Positions 7,727 to 16,356 of a stretch of DNA of 64,000 nt are shown here, piece by piece. The position numbers were made by a program, and so were the translations under genes. Under the pieces are notes generated by a model that ran no database searches, was not told where the DNA came from, and saw only the letters and a program-made list of their open reading frames with translations. The first letter of the stretch is position 1; every line of letters starts with the position of its first letter. Origin of the DNA: Caulobacter sp. (GTDB lineage Bacteria; Pseudomonadota; Alphaproteobacteria; Caulobacterales; Caulobacteraceae); NCBI GenBank assembly GCA_029866155.1, contig JARWZW010000018.1:1-64000 (forward strand). Direction: 5' to 3'.

Positions 7727-8911
7727 ATGGCCGAAGACCCCAAGACCTGGCGCCCAGCCACCCGGCTGATCCGGGGCGGCCTCAACCGCAGTGGTTTCGG
7801 GGAGACCTCAGAGCCGATCTATCTGACCCAGAGTTTCGTCTATGACAGTGCGGCCGGCGCAGACGCAAGGTTTGCCGGGGACGAGCCGGGCTATGTCTAT
7901 AGCCGCTACGGAAACCCCACGACCCAGATGTTCGAGGAGCGCCTGGCCCTCCTTGAAGGCGCGGAATTCTGCAGGGCCGTGGCCTCGGGCATGGCGGCTG
8001 TACATGTCGCCCTGACCGGGTTGCTCCGGGCCGGCGACCATCTGGTGACCGGGCGGGCGCTGTTTGGCTCCTGCAACTGGATCGTCAGCAACTGGCTGCC
8101 CCGGTTCGGGGTCGAGACCACCCTGGTGGACGCAACCGACCTGTCGGCCTGGGAAGCGGCCATGCGTCCGAATACCCGGGTCGTCCTGCTGGAAACCCCG
8201 GCCAATCCCCTGCTGGAAATGACCGACATCGCCGCCGTCTCCCGGATCGCCCATGCCGCTGGCGCGAAGGTGGTGGTCGACAATGTCTTCGCCACCCCGA
8301 TCTTCCAGCAGCCCTTGACCCTGGGTGCGGACATCGTCGTCTATTCGGCGACAAAGCATATCGACGGTCAGGGCCGGGTCCTCGGTGGGGCCATCCTGGG
8401 CGACCTCGCCCTCATGGAGGAATCCTATCGCGACATCCTTCGTCACACCGGGCCCGCCATCAGCCCTTTCAACGCCTGGGTGCTGCTGAAAGGCCTGGAA
8501 ACCCTCGACCTACGGGTCCGTCGGCAAACCGAGACGGCCGCCGTCCTCGCAGACCAGATTGGCGAACACGCCAAGGTCCGGTCCGTGCGCTACCCAGGCC
8601 GGGCGGACCATCCCCAGGCCGCTGTGGCCCGGTCCCAGATGAGCGGCTTTGGCAATCTGGTCGCCTTTGATCTGGGCTCGCGTGAGGCGGCATGGCGATT
8701 CCTCGACAGGTTGAACATCGTCGACATCTCGAACAATCTGGGCGACGCAAAGTCCATGGCGACCCACCCATCGACAACGACCCACCGCGCCATGCCCGAG
8801 GACAAGCGACTCGAGATCGGCCTGACCGAAGGCTATGTGCGGATGAGCGTCGGGCTGGAGGATCTGGTGGACCTGCAACGTGACATCGGACAGGCCCTGG
8901 ACCAGGCATGA
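7727..8911 (+). CDS. metZ: O-succinylhomoserine sulfhydrylase
   Basis: A 394-residue PLP enzyme of the Cys/Met-metabolism family. It makes homocysteine from an acylated homoserine and sulfide in methionine synthesis. The PLP lysine is Lys210 in YSATKHIDGQGR, a form typical of MetZ rather than cystathionine gamma-synthase. YSRYGNPTTQMFE (about 58-70) and ETPANPLLE (156-164) are other family blocks. The length is normal. The stop overlaps the apaG start by four bases. Whether it prefers succinyl- or acetyl-homoserine cannot be told from sequence by eye. Confidence 0.93.
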   Translation: MAEDPKTWRPATRLIRGGLNRSGFGETSEPIYLTQSFVYDSAAGADARFAGDEPGYVYSRYGNPTTQMFEERLALLEGAEFCRAVASGMAAVHVALTGLLRAGDHLVTGRALFGSCNWIVSNWLPRFGVETTLVDATDLSAWEAAMRPNTRVVLLETPANPLLEMTDIAAVSRIAHAAGAKVVVDNVFATPIFQQPLTLGADIVVYSATKHIDGQGRVLGGAILGDLALMEESYRDILRHTGPAISPFNAWVLLKGLETLDLRVRRQTETAAVLADQIGEHAKVRSVRYPGRADHPQAAVARSQMSGFGNLVAFDLGSREAAWRFLDRLNIVDISNNLGDAKSMATHPSTTTHRAMPEDKRLEIGLTEGYVRMSVGLEDLVDLQRDIGQALDQA

Positions 8912-9339
8912 AGCCCATTCGAAAGCGCGGAACACCCGACAGTCCGGTCTATGAAGCCCGGACCCGGGACGTCGTTGTCCGCGTGAAGGCCAACTACGAG
9001 CCTGGCCAGTCCGACCCGGCCGAGAACCGCTATTTCTGGAACTACACGGTCGAGATCGAGAACCACGGGCAGGAGACCGTGCAACTCGTGTCCCGTCGTT
9101 GGGTGATTACCGACGCTCGCAACCATTCCGAAGTCGTCAGCGGCCGCGGCGTGGTCGGCGAACAGCCAACGCTCCGCGGCCGGGAAGCGTTCCGCTATGT
9201 TTCGGGCTGCCCGCTGGAGACCTCTTCCGGCGCCATGAGCGGCGTTTACCAAATGGTCACCGACGGCGGAGAAGCCTTCGAGGCCGAGATTCCACAGTTT
9301 TCGCTGCACCTGCCCGGCGCCTCGAAAAAACTCAACTGA
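8908..9339 (+). CDS. apaG: ApaG family protein
   Basis: A 143-residue protein made of one ApaG/fibronectin-III-like beta domain. Recognisable blocks are VRVKANYEPGQSDP, YFWNYTVEIENHG, VQLVSRRWVITD and the C-terminal FRYVSGCPLETSSGAMSG-type segment. The biochemical role is not settled, although it has been linked to Co/Mg resistance and to diadenosine tetraphosphate metabolism. It is coupled to metZ by an ATGA overlap, and its last eight bases overlap the convergent hslO gene. Confidence 0.92.
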   Translation: MKPIRKRGTPDSPVYEARTRDVVVRVKANYEPGQSDPAENRYFWNYTVEIENHGQETVQLVSRRWVITDARNHSEVVSGRGVVGEQPTLRGREAFRYVSGCPLETSSGAMSGVYQMVTDGGEAFEAEIPQFSLHLPGASKKLN

Positions 9340-10243
9340 CCACGTCTTCCGGCCTCTCGGGCGACAGTGGGTAGACTCGGCTGCAATACTCGCAGGTCAC
9401 ACGGATCATACCGTCCGCCTCGACCATTTCGGCACGCTCCTCGGGGCTGAAGCTGTCCAGCACCACCGCGATCCGCTCTTCGGAACAGCGGCAGAAGGCC
9501 TTGAGGGCCAGGGGCTGGAACAGCCTGACTCCATCCTCGTTGAACAGCCTCCAGAGCAGGATTTCAGCGGCGATCTGAGGATCGACCAACTCGTCCTCTC
9601 CCGTGGTCTGGAACAGGGCCTGGGCGCGGAACCAAGCGTCCTCAGTGGAGCCCCGGGCTTCGTCAGCGGCAATGTTCTGGATCATCAGGCCGCCGGCCCG
9701 CCATTGCGGCCCTCCGCCGGAATCGACCTGGCCGACCGCCAGCTTGACCCGGGTCGGCACCTGCTCGGACTGGGCGAAATACTGCTCGGCGCACAGGGCC
9801 AGGGTTTCGCCGTCAATCTGGGTGATGCCCTGATAGCGGTCCATGTCCGCGCCCTGATCCACCGTCATGATGAACAGGCCATCACCCAGAAGCGTGCGGG
9901 CGCCCGGCATGACAAAGCCCTGGCTGGCAGCCGCAACGCGCTCGGCGTCAAACCGGCAATAGCCCCTGAAGGAGCCGCTGGTGTCGTAATCGCAGACAAC
10001 ATAGCTCACGGGCCCATCGCCCTGGGCCTGAACGATCAGACGCCCTTCGAACTTCAGGCTGGAGCCGACCAGCGCCGCCAGTGCGCAGGCTTCACCCAGC
10101 AGATTGGCGACGGGTTCGGGATAGTCATGACGAGTGAGCACCTCATGGATCGCCGGGCCCAGTCGGGCCAGGCGACCCCTGACAGGCCAGCCTTCGATCT
10201 GAAAGGTCGCAACGAGGTCTTCGGTGAGGAGAGATTGGGTCAT
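9332..10243 (-). CDS. hslO: Hsp33 redox-regulated chaperone
   Basis: A 303-residue Hsp33 homologue, a holdase chaperone switched on by oxidation of its zinc-binding cysteines. The C-terminal domain has the expected zinc motif: CRC in AFCRCSEERI, then CEYC about 35 residues later. The core domain carries the glycine-rich substrate segment around VDSGGG. The start at 10243 (MTQSLLTEDL) was chosen because homology begins there; the open frame runs 87 codons further upstream without family resemblance. It converges on apaG with an eight-base overlap. Confidence 0.93.
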   Translation of the reverse strand: MTQSLLTEDLVATFQIEGWPVRGRLARLGPAIHEVLTRHDYPEPVANLLGEACALAALVGSSLKFEGRLIVQAQGDGPVSYVVCDYDTSGSFRGYCRFDAERVAAASQGFVMPGARTLLGDGLFIMTVDQGADMDRYQGITQIDGETLALCAEQYFAQSEQVPTRVKLAVGQVDSGGGPQWRAGGLMIQNIAADEARGSTEDAWFRAQALFQTTGEDELVDPQIAAEILLWRLFNEDGVRLFQPLALKAFCRCSEERIAVVLDSFSPEERAEMVEADGMIRVTCEYCSRVYPLSPERPEDVVS

Positions 10244-10314
10244 CCGGGCGACTAGATAGGCGCCCGGAACGACTTTGCGAACCCCCCGTGGCGCCCTGCC
10301 GCCGGAAGTCCGTC

Positions 10315-11097
10315 CTAGCGGCCCTTCCAGGCCGGCGCCCGCTTCTGGGCGAAGGCCATGGGCCCCTCGATGAAATCCTCGGACTTGAAGAGGGCGGCCA
10401 CAGCCGGAACCTTGAACTGTTCGGCGATGGCGGCCTGCAACGAAGGGGCGTCGAGACCCGACATGACGGCCTCCTTGGAGGCCCGGATCGACATCGGGCT
10501 GCATTCACTGATCAGGGCGGCCCAGCGACGGGCCTCGGCCATCAGGTCTGCGGCTGGAACCACAGAATTGACGAAACCCAGGGCCTCGCCCTCGGCCGCG
10601 CTTACGCGGCGCGCCGTCAGGATCATGCCCATGGCCCGCTTCAGTCCGATCTGGCGCGGCAGGCGGTGCAGTCCACCGGCCAGGGCTGCCAGTCCGACCT
10701 TGGGTTCTGGAAGGGCGAATACCGCCGTGTCAGCAGCGATGATCAGGTCGCAGGCCAGGGCAATCTCGAATCCTCCCCCCATGGCGACGCCGTTCACCGC
10801 GGCGATGAGCGGCTTGTTGAGATCAAACCGGCTTGTCAGGCCAGCGAAGCCTGATGCCGGGCTGCCCATCTTTCCGCCGCCAGCCTGGTGCTTGAGGTCA
10901 TTGCCGGCCGAAAAGGCGCGCTCTCCGGCGCCGGTGACGATACCGACCCATTGGTCGGGGTCCGCCGCAAAGCTGTTGAAGGCCTCATCGAGCTCGAAAT
11001 GCATGGGCGAATGAAGGGCGTTCATCACCTCGGGCCGGTTGAGGGTGAAGACTGTGACCGGACCCTCGCGATCCACCTTGATAAACTCGTAGGCCAT
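10315..11097 (-). CDS. Enoyl-CoA hydratase/isomerase family protein
   Basis: A 260-residue crotonase-fold enzyme. The oxyanion-hole glycines are in FSAGNDLKH and NGVAMGGGFE. The two crotonase glutamates are present, in GGGFEIALACD and in LPEPKVGL, so hydratase activity on an enoyl-CoA is plausible. The C terminus has the usual SEDFIEGPMAFAQKRAPAWKGR-like helix. It follows the gamma-carbonic-anhydrase gene by 58 bases on the same strand. The substrate is not evident from context. Confidence 0.88.
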   Translation of the reverse strand: MAYEFIKVDREGPVTVFTLNRPEVMNALHSPMHFELDEAFNSFAADPDQWVGIVTGAGERAFSAGNDLKHQAGGGKMGSPASGFAGLTSRFDLNKPLIAAVNGVAMGGGFEIALACDLIIAADTAVFALPEPKVGLAALAGGLHRLPRQIGLKRAMGMILTARRVSAAEGEALGFVNSVVPAADLMAEARRWAALISECSPMSIRASKEAVMSGLDAPSLQAAIAEQFKVPAVAALFKSEDFIEGPMAFAQKRAPAWKGR

Positions 11098-11155
11098 GGC
11101 GACTCTCCCGGATGATTTGATGGCGGCAAGGATCGGCCGCCTTCCCCACCGTCCG

Positions 11156-11686
11156 TCAATCCATCACGGTCAGCCCGCGAGCATAGCGCTTCCAGTTTTC
11201 GACATAGTGGTAGGCCGAGGCCTCGAGCATACGCGCCTGATCCGGAGTCACTTCACGCACCACCTTGCCAGGCGCGCCCATGACCACGCTGTTGTCCGGT
11301 ATCTCCTTGCCTTCGGTGATCAGACAATTGGCGCCGATCAGGCAGTTTCGGCCAATTCTTGCGCCGTTCAGGATGATCGACCCGATCCCGACCAACGTCC
11401 CGTCCCCGATGGTGCAGCCATGCAGCATCACGAGATGGCCAACGGTGACATTACCTCCAATGTTCAGTGGCATCCCATGGTCAGCGTGCAGTACCGATCC
11501 ATCCTGGATGTTGCTGTTTTCCCCGATTGTAATGATGTCTGTATCGCCTCGGGCGGTCGCACTCCACCAGACACTGGCATTTTTCTTGAGAACCACACTC
11601 CCCATGACAGCTGCGTTTGGCGCTATCCAGTATTCGCCGGATCCTGGCAGCGTCGGCACATGATCGCCCAAAGCATAAACAGTCAT
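11156..11686 (-). CDS. Gamma-carbonic-anhydrase-like hexapeptide-repeat protein
   Basis: A 176-residue left-handed beta-helix protein built from hexapeptide turns (about residues 18-140). The metal-ligand pattern of the family is visible: His in VLHADHG and the histidines in [10 protein letters not shown]. Proteins of this group (YrdA/PaaY-like) bind zinc or similar metals, but carbonic anhydrase activity varies. The length is normal. It is transcribed divergently from the phoH leader. Confidence 0.88.
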   Translation of the reverse strand: MTVYALGDHVPTLPGSGEYWIAPNAAVMGSVVLKKNASVWWSATARGDTDIITIGENSNIQDGSVLHADHGMPLNIGGNVTVGHLVMLHGCTIGDGTLVGIGSIILNGARIGRNCLIGANCLITEGKEIPDNSVVMGAPGKVVREVTPDQARMLEASAYHYVENWKRYARGLTVMD

Positions 11687-11759
11687 CCGTAGACCCCGTA
11701 TATTCGAGAAAGGCGCTTGCTTAACCGGTGATAAACCAAGTTAGCATAAACCTAGTCAG

Positions 11760-11977
11760 GCGATTCGAGCGGCGATTCAAAGCCGCCCCGAACCGGCCGG
11801 GGTCGACCTTTCGACGCCGGACTCCTGATGATGGAGAACGGAGTGTTGCGTTCGGTGTCTCGGCGCTTTCCGCCGCCGCCTGTCGTCAATTGCGGTTGTC
11901 GCCCGCCGGGCGCCGCTTCCGCCATCTGCATTCCTGTCGGTACCCGAGGGCGCGCCATTGTGGCGACGCCCTTTTTT
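11760..11977 (+). ncRNA. Structured leader or small RNA upstream of phoH
   Basis: This 218-base non-coding stretch contains a series of hairpins on the plus strand. GCGGC/GCCGC pair at 11769-11786, a ten-base stem with one mismatch closes on CCTT at about 11798-11820, CTCC/GGAG follow, and the stretch ends in a strong intrinsic terminator at 11947-11977. The 314 bases between the divergent genes contain no convincing ORF. The terminator lies before the phoH ribosome-binding site, so the stretch is either a cis-acting attenuator leader or a free-standing small RNA. It matches no RNA family I can name. Confidence 0.45.
11947..11977 (+). terminator. Intrinsic terminator upstream of phoH
   Basis: AGGGCG (11947-11952) pairs with CGCCCT (11967-11972). 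The stem continues with four more pairs around one bulged A, closing a five-base loop, and is followed by six T residues. It ends 23 bases before the phoH ATG and just ahead of its GGAGG site, so it would stop any transcript coming from the left before phoH. Confidence 0.8.
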
Positions 11978-12000
11978 CTTGCCCCCACGGAGGCTGCCCT

Positions 12001-12768
12001 ATGACCAAGCGAGCCCTGAAGCGTACGGTGCGTGAAGGCGCACTCGACCACGGCCAGTTTGCCGACGACTCCAAGATCCGCCGCCTGCCCGTCGGGGCTG
12101 GCTGGTCTCCGCTGGGAGGCCATGGCCAGGAGGATCGGGATCAGGGCTACCTCAAGACCATAAAGGCCAAATCCAGCGGCCAGGCGGCGCTGATAGAGGC
12201 CATAGACCGCAGCAACCTCGTCATGGCCCTCGGCCCGGCCGGCACCGGCAAGACCTATCTGGCCATAGCCAAGGCGGTGGAGGCCCTCGAAGCGGGCAAG
12301 GTCGGCCGGATCGTCCTGTCCCGCCCGGCGGTGGAGGCTGGAGAATCGCTTGGATACCTGCCCGGCGACATGGAGGACAAGCTCGCCCCCTATCTCCGGC
12401 CGCTTTACGACGCCCTGTCAGACCGGCTTTCGATGAAGCGGGTTCGGGCCCTGATGGCCGAAGGACTGATCGAGATCGCTCCCGTGGGCTATATGCGCGG
12501 CCGCACCCTCAACAACGCCTTTGTGGTGATCGACGAAGCGCAGAACTGCACCTATGTGCAGCTGAAGATGCTGCTGACGCGATTGGGCTGGCATTCCACC
12601 ATGGTGGTCACCGGCGATCCAAACCAGTCAGACCTGCTGCCCGAACTCTCGGGTCTGGCCACCGTGTCGGCCCGACTTGAAGCCGTGGGCAACATCGCTG
12701 TCGTGCGGCTGGCGGATACCGACATCGTCCGACATCCGCTGGTCGCCGAAATGCTCGGGGTGCTCTGA
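12001..12768 (+). CDS. PhoH family ATPase
   Basis: A 255-residue P-loop protein of the PhoH type. Walker A is GPAGTGKT at residues 78-85, Walker B is VVIDEAQN, and the family blocks LSRPAVEAGESLGYLPG and TGDPNQSDL are present. PhoH proteins are thought to act in RNA metabolism, and related proteins work with YbeY. The start at 12001 has GGAGG seven bases upstream; the frame stays open further left but crosses the leader terminator, so the longer form is rejected. This is the short PhoH-like type, without the N-terminal extension of the ybeZ homologue. Confidence 0.88.
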   Translation: MTKRALKRTVREGALDHGQFADDSKIRRLPVGAGWSPLGGHGQEDRDQGYLKTIKAKSSGQAALIEAIDRSNLVMALGPAGTGKTYLAIAKAVEALEAGKVGRIVLSRPAVEAGESLGYLPGDMEDKLAPYLRPLYDALSDRLSMKRVRALMAEGLIEIAPVGYMRGRTLNNAFVVIDEAQNCTYVQLKMLLTRLGWHSTMVVTGDPNQSDLLPELSGLATVSARLEAVGNIAVVRLADTDIVRHPLVAEMLGVL

Positions 12769-12795
12769 GCCAACGACGGAGGTGCAGGGTCAAAG

Positions 12796-12819
12796 CCCCT
12801 CGGGAGTCTTCCCGGGGGG
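12796..12819. terminator. Hairpin between convergent phoH and DUF4166 genes
   Basis: CCCCTCGGGA and TCCCGGGGGG form a ten-pair stem with one G-T pair and a four-base loop. It lies 28 bases after the phoH stop and 16 bases before the end of the convergent gene. No T-tract follows on either side, so termination efficiency is uncertain. Confidence 0.45.
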
Positions 12820-12834
12820 CGGAACCCCAGGGCC

Positions 12835-14505
12835 CTAAGCAGCCTGGAGCCCCCCCCTGTAACCGAGGACAAGGTCGCCACCGGGCGCACGAACCTCGAC
12901 CTCAAAACGGAACAGTCCGTCCGCCTGCCATTCTCGCGCCATGACCTGCGGACCGAGGAAGCCCGGCATTGGAATACCCATAAGACTCCAGCCGCGGGAA
13001 GACAGGCGCAGAACGCCGGATTCCACTTCAAGCGCCAAGGATATCGTGATCAGGCCCAGGGATTCCAGAAGCAGCCCCTGGCGGTTTCCTGCCCCCTCGA
13101 ACTGGCGGCTTTCGAGGGATACCTGTTCAAACCTCCGCAGCCAGCGCTCGCCCTGTCCTGAGCGGTGAAAGCCGACCGTCAGGACTGTCGCCTGACTGGC
13201 CATCGGCAGCCGCATGGCCAATGAGAGCAGGCGCGCCACCAGACCGCGGCCCCGATGGACCTGTACGGTTCCGACGGCCTCCAGATCTTCGTCGGACAGA
13301 TCATGCATGGCGCGAACGGCAGGGGCGAGGTCGGACCAGGCTGGACCCAGCAACCGGCGATACAGCGGCTCATCCGGGGCGGGATCGCCCCTTAGGCCGG
13401 TTCGTATCCGCCGGGCCGCAAAGAAGGGCTCATAATCGGACAGTTCCAGAGCCTCGGCCGCCGACCGGGCGCCGAAGACCGGCGACTGGCCGGCCAGCAC
13501 TTTGTTCAGCACCGAAGCGGCCGCCATGGCCGGGATAAAGGGCCCATCCTCGCCCTCTGCGATCAGTGACCATGTGCCGGCGCAGGGGCCGCCGTCCGGT
13601 CCGATACCCTCGACCCTGACGAACATGCCGCCCCGGTCCTCGCCCCATTTCAACCGGGTCTTGACCAGATGGAACAGGCCGGACAGCGGAACTAGCGGAA
13701 CCGGCAGTCCCCAGGACACCAGTCGGGCCAGTTGATTGAGCATGCGATGGAGGATCTCTGGCCGGGGACCAGCACCAAACCAGATGGCCTGCAGGCCGGG
13801 CCAGAGCCGGGGCAACAGCACGAGGTCCGGCACATCGACCAGTGAAAACAGAGTCCGCTGCATCGGCGGCCGTCCCGGCGGGGCGATGGTTTCCCGACGG
13901 GTCTCCACCAGTCCGGCCCCATCGGCGAACTGCCCGTCCCGCAGCAGCCGGACCGGCCGTCCGGCGTAGCTGGCCAGGGCGCGAATGACGTTCAGACCGA
14001 CATCAGCATGGGGAGATGGCGCGATCCCGGCGCTGATCCTGTCAAGGCGTCGCCATCCCTGGGTGAGGGCCCGGACAGCCGCCCCGGTCAGGGCCGGACA
14101 GGTGCTGACGCCGGTCAGCACATAGACTCCGGCGCTCCTGGCCGCCGCGTCAAAGGCTTCGATCCCGAGAACGAAGTCCGTTCCATCGGCGAGATCAAGA
14201 TAATGGACCCTGGCCGCGATACAGGCTTCCACCAACCGCCAGGGCGCCCGGCCATAGGCCTGGAAGGGACCACTGCAATCGACCAGAACGTCCGGCGCCA
14301 GCGCGGAAATCTGCACGGCGAGATCGCCGTCTCGATCGAAGACGCAGGACTCGAACCTCGCCAACCCCTTGAGGGAATTCACCGCCTGCGCTGACTTCGC
14401 TCGGGACCGTCCTCCGAGAAGGATCGTCAGTTCGGCCCGGTCCGCCAGCAAGGTCGCCAGTCGCAGGCCGAAAACACCGTATCCGCCAACGATGAGAACC
14501 CTCAT
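12835..14505 (-). CDS. Saccharopine-dehydrogenase-like / DUF4166 fusion protein
   Basis: A 556-residue two-part protein. Residues 1 to about 340 form an NAD(P)-binding saccharopine-dehydrogenase-like domain, with VLIVGGYGVFGLRLA at the N terminus and the VLVDCSGPFQAYG block. Residues from about 375 onward match DUF4166, with VQVHRGRGLVARLLSLAMRLP and a C-terminal beta-rich part. The reaction is unknown, and the true saccharopine pathway is not expected here. The gene begins 18 bases after the DUF3126 gene ends, so it may be the last gene of the NUDIX-cysE-DUF3126 run. Confidence 0.85.
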   Translation of the reverse strand: MRVLIVGGYGVFGLRLATLLADRAELTILLGGRSRAKSAQAVNSLKGLARFESCVFDRDGDLAVQISALAPDVLVDCSGPFQAYGRAPWRLVEACIAARVHYLDLADGTDFVLGIEAFDAAARSAGVYVLTGVSTCPALTGAAVRALTQGWRRLDRISAGIAPSPHADVGLNVIRALASYAGRPVRLLRDGQFADGAGLVETRRETIAPPGRPPMQRTLFSLVDVPDLVLLPRLWPGLQAIWFGAGPRPEILHRMLNQLARLVSWGLPVPLVPLSGLFHLVKTRLKWGEDRGGMFVRVEGIGPDGGPCAGTWSLIAEGEDGPFIPAMAAASVLNKVLAGQSPVFGARSAAEALELSDYEPFFAARRIRTGLRGDPAPDEPLYRRLLGPAWSDLAPAVRAMHDLSDEDLEAVGTVQVHRGRGLVARLLSLAMRLPMASQATVLTVGFHRSGQGERWLRRFEQVSLESRQFEGAGNRQGLLLESLGLITISLALEVESGVLRLSSRGWSLMGIPMPGFLGPQVMAREWQADGLFRFEVEVRAPGGDLVLGYRGGLQAA

Positions 14506-14523
14506 GGCTGGCCGCGCCCGTTG

Positions 14524-14727
14524 CTATTCGAGGTCTTCGGCTAGGATGGCCATTTCAAACATGTAGGAGCCGTCTCCATCCTCATCGACATAGATCACGC
14601 CGATGAACTCGCCCTTCATCTCGACCTCGGCCGAATCCTTCTGCTTGCGCGCCTTGACCGCAACATGAGGGTTGCCGAAGGTTCGCTTCAGATGGGCTTC
14701 AAGCTTCTTGATTGCGACGTCGTCCAC
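14524..14727 (-). CDS. DUF3126 family protein
   Basis: A 67-residue conserved alphaproteobacterial protein with KRTFGNPHVAVKARKQKDSAEV, then EFIGVIYVDEDGDGSYMF and AILAEDLE at the end. The likely start is a GTG at 14727 with GGAG seven bases upstream; upstream in-frame codons lack similarity. It lies 95 bases downstream of cysE, a common neighbour of this family. The function is unknown. Confidence 0.85.
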   Translation of the reverse strand: MDDVAIKKLEAHLKRTFGNPHVAVKARKQKDSAEVEMKGEFIGVIYVDEDGDGSYMFEMAILAEDLE

Positions 14728-14822
14728 GGAGGCGCTCCAGTCGATAGAGGGGTAACGGTTCGGGCGGAACCTAGTCAGCCACGCGACCGGCGCAACCCCC
14801 AAAAAGACAGCCTGCCCCCAGG

Positions 14823-15653
14823 CTAGATCACGTAGTCGTAGACCATTTCGGCCAGGGTCTGGTCCATGGTCCTGGCCGGCTCCTCACAGGTCGGGCAGTT
14901 CATCAGGCGCGCGGGAACCCCGGCTGCCGTGCAATGGGCAGGCACAGGCTTGAGCACCACGGAGCCCGAGGCGATCTTGGCGTAGTCGCCGACCGTGATG
15001 TTGCCCAGAACCTTGGCGCCAGCGCCCAGCAGAACGCCCCGGCCGATCTTGGGATGACGATCGCCCAATTCGGCGCCGGTGCCGCCCAGGGTCACACCAT
15101 GCAGCATGGAGACATTGTCGCCGACCACCGCCGTCTCGCCGATGACAATTCCCGTGCCATGATCGACAAAGATGCCGGAACCGAGCCTTGCGGCAGGATG
15201 GATGTCGACCTGGAAGACTTCGCTGATCCGGCTTTGCAGATAGAAGGCCAGGGTGTGTCGGCCATGCGACCACATCCAGTGCGCCACCCGGTAGGTCTGC
15301 AGCGCCATGAATCCCTTGAAGTACAGGAATGGCTGCACATAGCCCTTGCAGGCGGGATCGCGTTCAAACACCGCTTTCAGGTCGGCCTCTGCAGCAGACA
15401 CGATGCCCGGATCGGCTTCGAACGCTTCCTGCGCGAACTCCCGGGCGCTCATGGCGCGAAGCTCCTGATCGCCGATCTTCCGGGCCATCTGGTAGGACAG
15501 GGCGTCGGACAGCCGGTCGTGGGCCAGGATGACCGAATTCAGAAGACTGGCCAGCGCCGGCTCTTCACGCGAAGCTCGTTCCGCCTCATTGCGAAGCGCC
15601 GCCCAGACTGGCGGCGGACTGGCCGGTTCAACGACTTCCAGATGTTTGGCCAT
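14823..15653 (-). CDS. cysE: Serine O-acetyltransferase
   Basis: A 276-residue CysE, which acetylates serine as the first step of cysteine synthesis. The N-terminal helical domain is followed by a hexapeptide beta-helix from about residue 150. VDHGTGIVIGE holds the catalytic histidine, MLHGVTLGGTG the second conserved block and DRHPKIG the CoA-binding region. The C terminus ends in YDYVI; a terminal Ile is typical of CysE tails that insert into cysteine synthase. The start at 15653 has GGGAGG five bases upstream. It follows the NUDIX gene by 24 bases, suggesting one transcript. Confidence 0.93.
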   Translation of the reverse strand: MAKHLEVVEPASPPPVWAALRNEAERASREEPALASLLNSVILAHDRLSDALSYQMARKIGDQELRAMSAREFAQEAFEADPGIVSAAEADLKAVFERDPACKGYVQPFLYFKGFMALQTYRVAHWMWSHGRHTLAFYLQSRISEVFQVDIHPAARLGSGIFVDHGTGIVIGETAVVGDNVSMLHGVTLGGTGAELGDRHPKIGRGVLLGAGAKVLGNITVGDYAKIASGSVVLKPVPAHCTAAGVPARLMNCPTCEEPARTMDQTLAEMVYDYVI

Positions 15654-15677
15654 GCCGGCCTCCCTGAACATTCCGCC

Positions 15678-16283
15678 CTAACTTAGCACAGATCTGGCCA
15701 GGTCGCTCGAAAGCTCGCCCTTTGACGCCATGTGGTAGGTTCGCAGCAACATCGCAACCGTCAGGGCGTCATCAATGTGGCCGGCGGCGACCGCTTCCAT
15801 GGCCTGGCTGAATGCGACGCGCACCACGGCGATGTCCTCGGTCGGGTCCGGGTCAGTATCCGTCGGGGTCAGGCTGGTCGCCAGATAGCCGAAGGCCCGC
15901 TCGTCGGTCACGGAATTGGACATCTGCATCCGCAGGATCAGGCGCCAGTTCCTCGCCAGAAGTCCGGCCTCCTCCTTGAGTTCGCGCCGTCCGCTTTCCA
16001 GGGGATCCGCCTCCAGCGGCCCGCCGCCCTCGGGGATTTCCCAGCTGTAGCCGAGGGGGAACCGATTCTGGCCCACAAGGGTGACCGTTCCATCCTCATG
16101 CAGCGGCAGAACGGCGATGGCGTAGTTCTTCATTTCCACAAGGCCATAGGGCGCCCGGGCGCCGGTGGGCGCCTCGGCATCGAACTCACGAACCCGGATC
16201 CAGGGATTATCGTACATCACCCGGACGGGGCCCCGCTTCCAGGGTCGACCATGCGCCTTCATCCAGTCGGGTTTGGGTGTCAT
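15678..16283 (-). CDS. NUDIX hydrolase, ADP-ribose pyrophosphatase-like
   Basis: A 201-residue NUDIX protein. The box is complete: GGPLEADPLESGRRELKEEAGL, that is G-x5-E-x7-REL-x-EEAG. An N-terminal beta part (WIRVREFDAEAP, NYAIAVLPLHEDG) and the VGQNRFPLGYSWEIPEGGG lead-in are typical of the ADP-ribose pyrophosphatase branch. The start at 16283 was chosen because the family pattern begins there; the open frame continues upstream without similarity. It is the first gene of the cysE cluster. Confidence 0.88.
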   Translation of the reverse strand: MTPKPDWMKAHGRPWKRGPVRVMYDNPWIRVREFDAEAPTGARAPYGLVEMKNYAIAVLPLHEDGTVTLVGQNRFPLGYSWEIPEGGGPLEADPLESGRRELKEEAGLLARNWRLILRMQMSNSVTDERAFGYLATSLTPTDTDPDPTEDIAVVRVAFSQAMEAVAAGHIDDALTVAMLLRTYHMASKGELSSDLARSVLS

Positions 16284-16356
16284 GGTTCTGAACCGTTGCC
16301 TGTTTCCGGGTCCGGTCTTAGACCGTTCAGGCAGTGCACAGAAAGCCCCCCCCGCC

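Noticed and set aside
9332..10504. Longer form of Hsp33 starting near 10504
   Set aside because: The extra 87 codons show no family similarity; the Met at 10243 fits the Hsp33 N terminus.
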